Of a stretch of 6,556 nucleotides of DNA, positions 5,485-6,556 are shown one piece after another (position 1 is the stretch's first letter; every line of letters begins with the position of its first letter). This stretch comes from Azonexus sp. (GTDB lineage: Bacteria; Pseudomonadota; Gammaproteobacteria; Burkholderiales; Rhodocyclaceae). Made by a program: the position numbers and the translations under genes. The stretch lies in contig JAUYQT010000840.1 in NCBI GenBank assembly GCA_030697085.1, forward strand, positions 1 through 6,556. The letters are read 5' to 3'. Under the pieces are notes generated by a model that did no database searches, was not told the origin of the DNA, and saw only the letters and a list, made by a program, of their open reading frames with translations.

Positions 5485-6345
5485 TCAAGTCCGGCGCCCG
5501 AACAGACCTTTCACCGCCTCCTGCAAATCGGCGGGCAAAACGACAACCTTGGCATTGTCTTTTTCACCCATGCGTTCCAGCGCAGCAATGTATTTTTCAC
5601 CCAGCATGTAAGACATCGGCCCGGTCTTGTCGCCAATCGCCGCCGTGATGCGGCGAATCGCTTCAGCCGAGGCTTCGGCCAGCATGACCTGGGAATTGGC
5701 ATCGCGCTTGGCCGATTCGAGGCGCGCTTCAGCTTCCAGAATCGCCGCCTGCTTGGCGCCTTCGGCCCGGATCACCACGGCCTTGCGCTCGCGTTCGGCG
5801 GCGGCCTGCATTTCCATGGCCTTCTGCATCGACTGCGAAGGCTTGATATCCTGAATTTCGACCGATTTAACCGTCAAACCCCAGTCGACCGCCTCATCGG
5901 CAATACTTTCGCGCAGTCGTGTCTTGATCTTGTCGCGCGAGGAGAGCGCTTCATCGAGTTCCATTTCACCGACGATGGAACGCAGCGTCGTCATGATCAG
6001 GTTGCGGATCGCTTCGGAAAAGTCGGTGATGCCATAGACCGCCTTGACCGGATCGGTGACCTTGATGAAGGCTATGGCATTGGTCAGAATCACCGCATTG
6101 TCGCGGGTGATGACTTCCTGTTCCTGGACATCGAGAATGATGTCCTTGGTCACCAACTGGTAGGCCAGCTTGTCGATATAGGGAATCACAATATTCAGGC
6201 CGGGCTTCAGCGTGCCGTGATATTTCCCCAGACGTTCAACAATCCACTCCTCGCCCTGCGGCACGATGCGCACCCCCTTGGCAATGGTGATCACGGCAAA
6301 GACCAATAAGGCGACGACAACAACGAATCCAGCGTTCATATCCAT
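5485..6345 (-). CDS. qmcA: SPFH/stomatin-like membrane protein, QmcA type
   Basis: This 286-residue protein has one N-terminal membrane helix (about 6-23) and then the SPFH/prohibitin domain (about 24-180). That domain contains RIVPQGEEWIVERLGKY (26-42), the LKPGLNIVIPYID segment (47-59) and the DVQEQEVITRDNA segment (72-84). A long Ala/Glu/Arg-rich coiled coil (about 175-235) and a short tail follow. Stomatin-like proteins of this type form large ring or cage oligomers in the inner membrane and are linked to membrane microdomains and protease control. Escherichia coli QmcA is about 305 residues, so the length fits. The start ATG (6343-6345) has GAGG 7 nt upstream, next to the stop codon of the NfeD gene. 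The operon with NfeD is the classic arrangement for this family. HflC/HflK are less likely, as there is no HflK partner. Confidence 0.93.
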   Translation of the reverse strand: MDMNAGFVVVVALLVFAVITIAKGVRIVPQGEEWIVERLGKYHGTLKPGLNIVIPYIDKLAYQLVTKDIILDVQEQEVITRDNAVILTNAIAFIKVTDPVKAVYGITDFSEAIRNLIMTTLRSIVGEMELDEALSSRDKIKTRLRESIADEAVDWGLTVKSVEIQDIKPSQSMQKAMEMQAAAERERKAVVIRAEGAKQAAILEAEARLESAKRDANSQVMLAEASAEAIRRITAAIGDKTGPMSYMLGEKYIAALERMGEKDNAKVVVLPADLQEAVKGLFGRRT

Positions 6346-6357
6346 GATCCAACCTCG

Positions 6358-6556
6358 CTAAGCCTTGCTGACTTTCAGATAACTACCTTCGACCGCCACC
6401 ACTTTAACCCGCTCACCCGCCGCAATCGCGGCATCGGCCAGGCAGACCCATTCGTCAGAACCCAGCAGCGGTCGTTGAAAACGCACTTTACCGCGCTCGA
6501 ACGGGGCAACCGCGCCGACCAACAAGCCGATTTCCCCCATCACCTCGCCTTCTGAC
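6358..6556 (-). CDS. NfeD-family protein, C-terminal part
   Basis: The visible 65 or so residues form the C-terminal OB-fold domain of an NfeD/YbbJ-type protein. They contain the pattern GEIGLLVGAVAPFERGKVRFQ, then DEWVCLADAAIAAGERVKVVAVEGSYLKV, which matches the small beta-barrel NfeD domain with its G-x-W-x-A and G-x-x-L-x-V signatures. Codons remain open to the window edge (Ser-Glu-Gly-Glu-Val before the first Met), and family members carry several membrane helices before this domain, so the start lies beyond 6556. The stop TAG (6358-6360) is 12 nt from the QmcA start, so the two are probably co-transcribed, with NfeD first. NfeD proteins are thought to act with stomatin-like proteins in the membrane. 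Confidence 0.88.
   Translation of the reverse strand, partial: SEGEVMGEIGLLVGAVAPFERGKVRFQRPLLGSDEWVCLADAAIAAGERVKVVAVEGSYLKVSKA

Noticed and set aside
5431..6309. 292-residue + strand open frame
   Set aside because: Antisense to the well-supported QmcA-like gene, begins inside the repeat and terminator region, and its His/Arg/Phe-rich composition is typical of a shadow frame.

Overview
The window is GC-rich, densely packed bacterial DNA. Gene content and protein style suggest a betaproteobacterium, most likely Rhodocyclales-like (Azoarcus, Dechloromonas or Accumulibacter relatives): a LivF subunit next to a PaaK-like ligase, a CaiB-type racemase/transferase, and a QmcA/NfeD pair. This taxonomic call is an inference from protein resemblance; no rRNA or other marker gene is present.

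Layout, left to right. At 1-351 (+) is the 3' end of a LivF-type ABC transporter ATPase. After a 186-nt gap with small hairpins comes a PaaK-like acyl/aryl-CoA ligase (538-1767, +). Its stop codon lies inside an intrinsic terminator, and a small secreted four-cysteine protein of unknown function starts immediately after it (1781-2278, +). A convergent CaiB/BaiF family gene resembling alpha-methylacyl-CoA racemase occupies 2457-3629 (-). Between these two convergent genes lies an unbroken array of 28 heptamers (2276-2471). A divergent intergenic region with a perfect 11-bp inverted repeat (3675-3703) leads into a three-gene + strand cassette: a membrane protein with a Cys-x2-Cys motif (3814-4419), a gamma-glutamylcyclotransferase-fold protein overlapping it by 8 nt (4412-4945), and a small membrane-anchored protein of unknown function (4971-5402). 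A second short tandem array (5393-5452) and a strong hairpin terminator (5459-5481) separate this cassette from the convergent pair at the right end: a QmcA-like SPFH/stomatin protein (5485-6345, -) and the C-terminal part of an NfeD-family partner (6358 to the window edge, -).

Functional picture. The LivF ATPase, the ligase and the CaiB-family enzyme fit import, CoA activation and CoA-ester isomerisation or transfer of organic acids, although the ligase and CaiB genes are convergent and so not co-transcribed. QmcA/NfeD is a membrane-organisation pair. The cassette at 3814-5402 has no assigned pathway.

The most unusual structure is the pair of short tandem repeat arrays. Each lies between convergent genes and begins at the very end of a + strand gene. 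Their units supply the stop codons of three genes, close all three forward reading frames within a few units, and switch orientation part-way along, so the transcript can fold back on itself. No CRISPR, transposase, tRNA or rRNA was seen.
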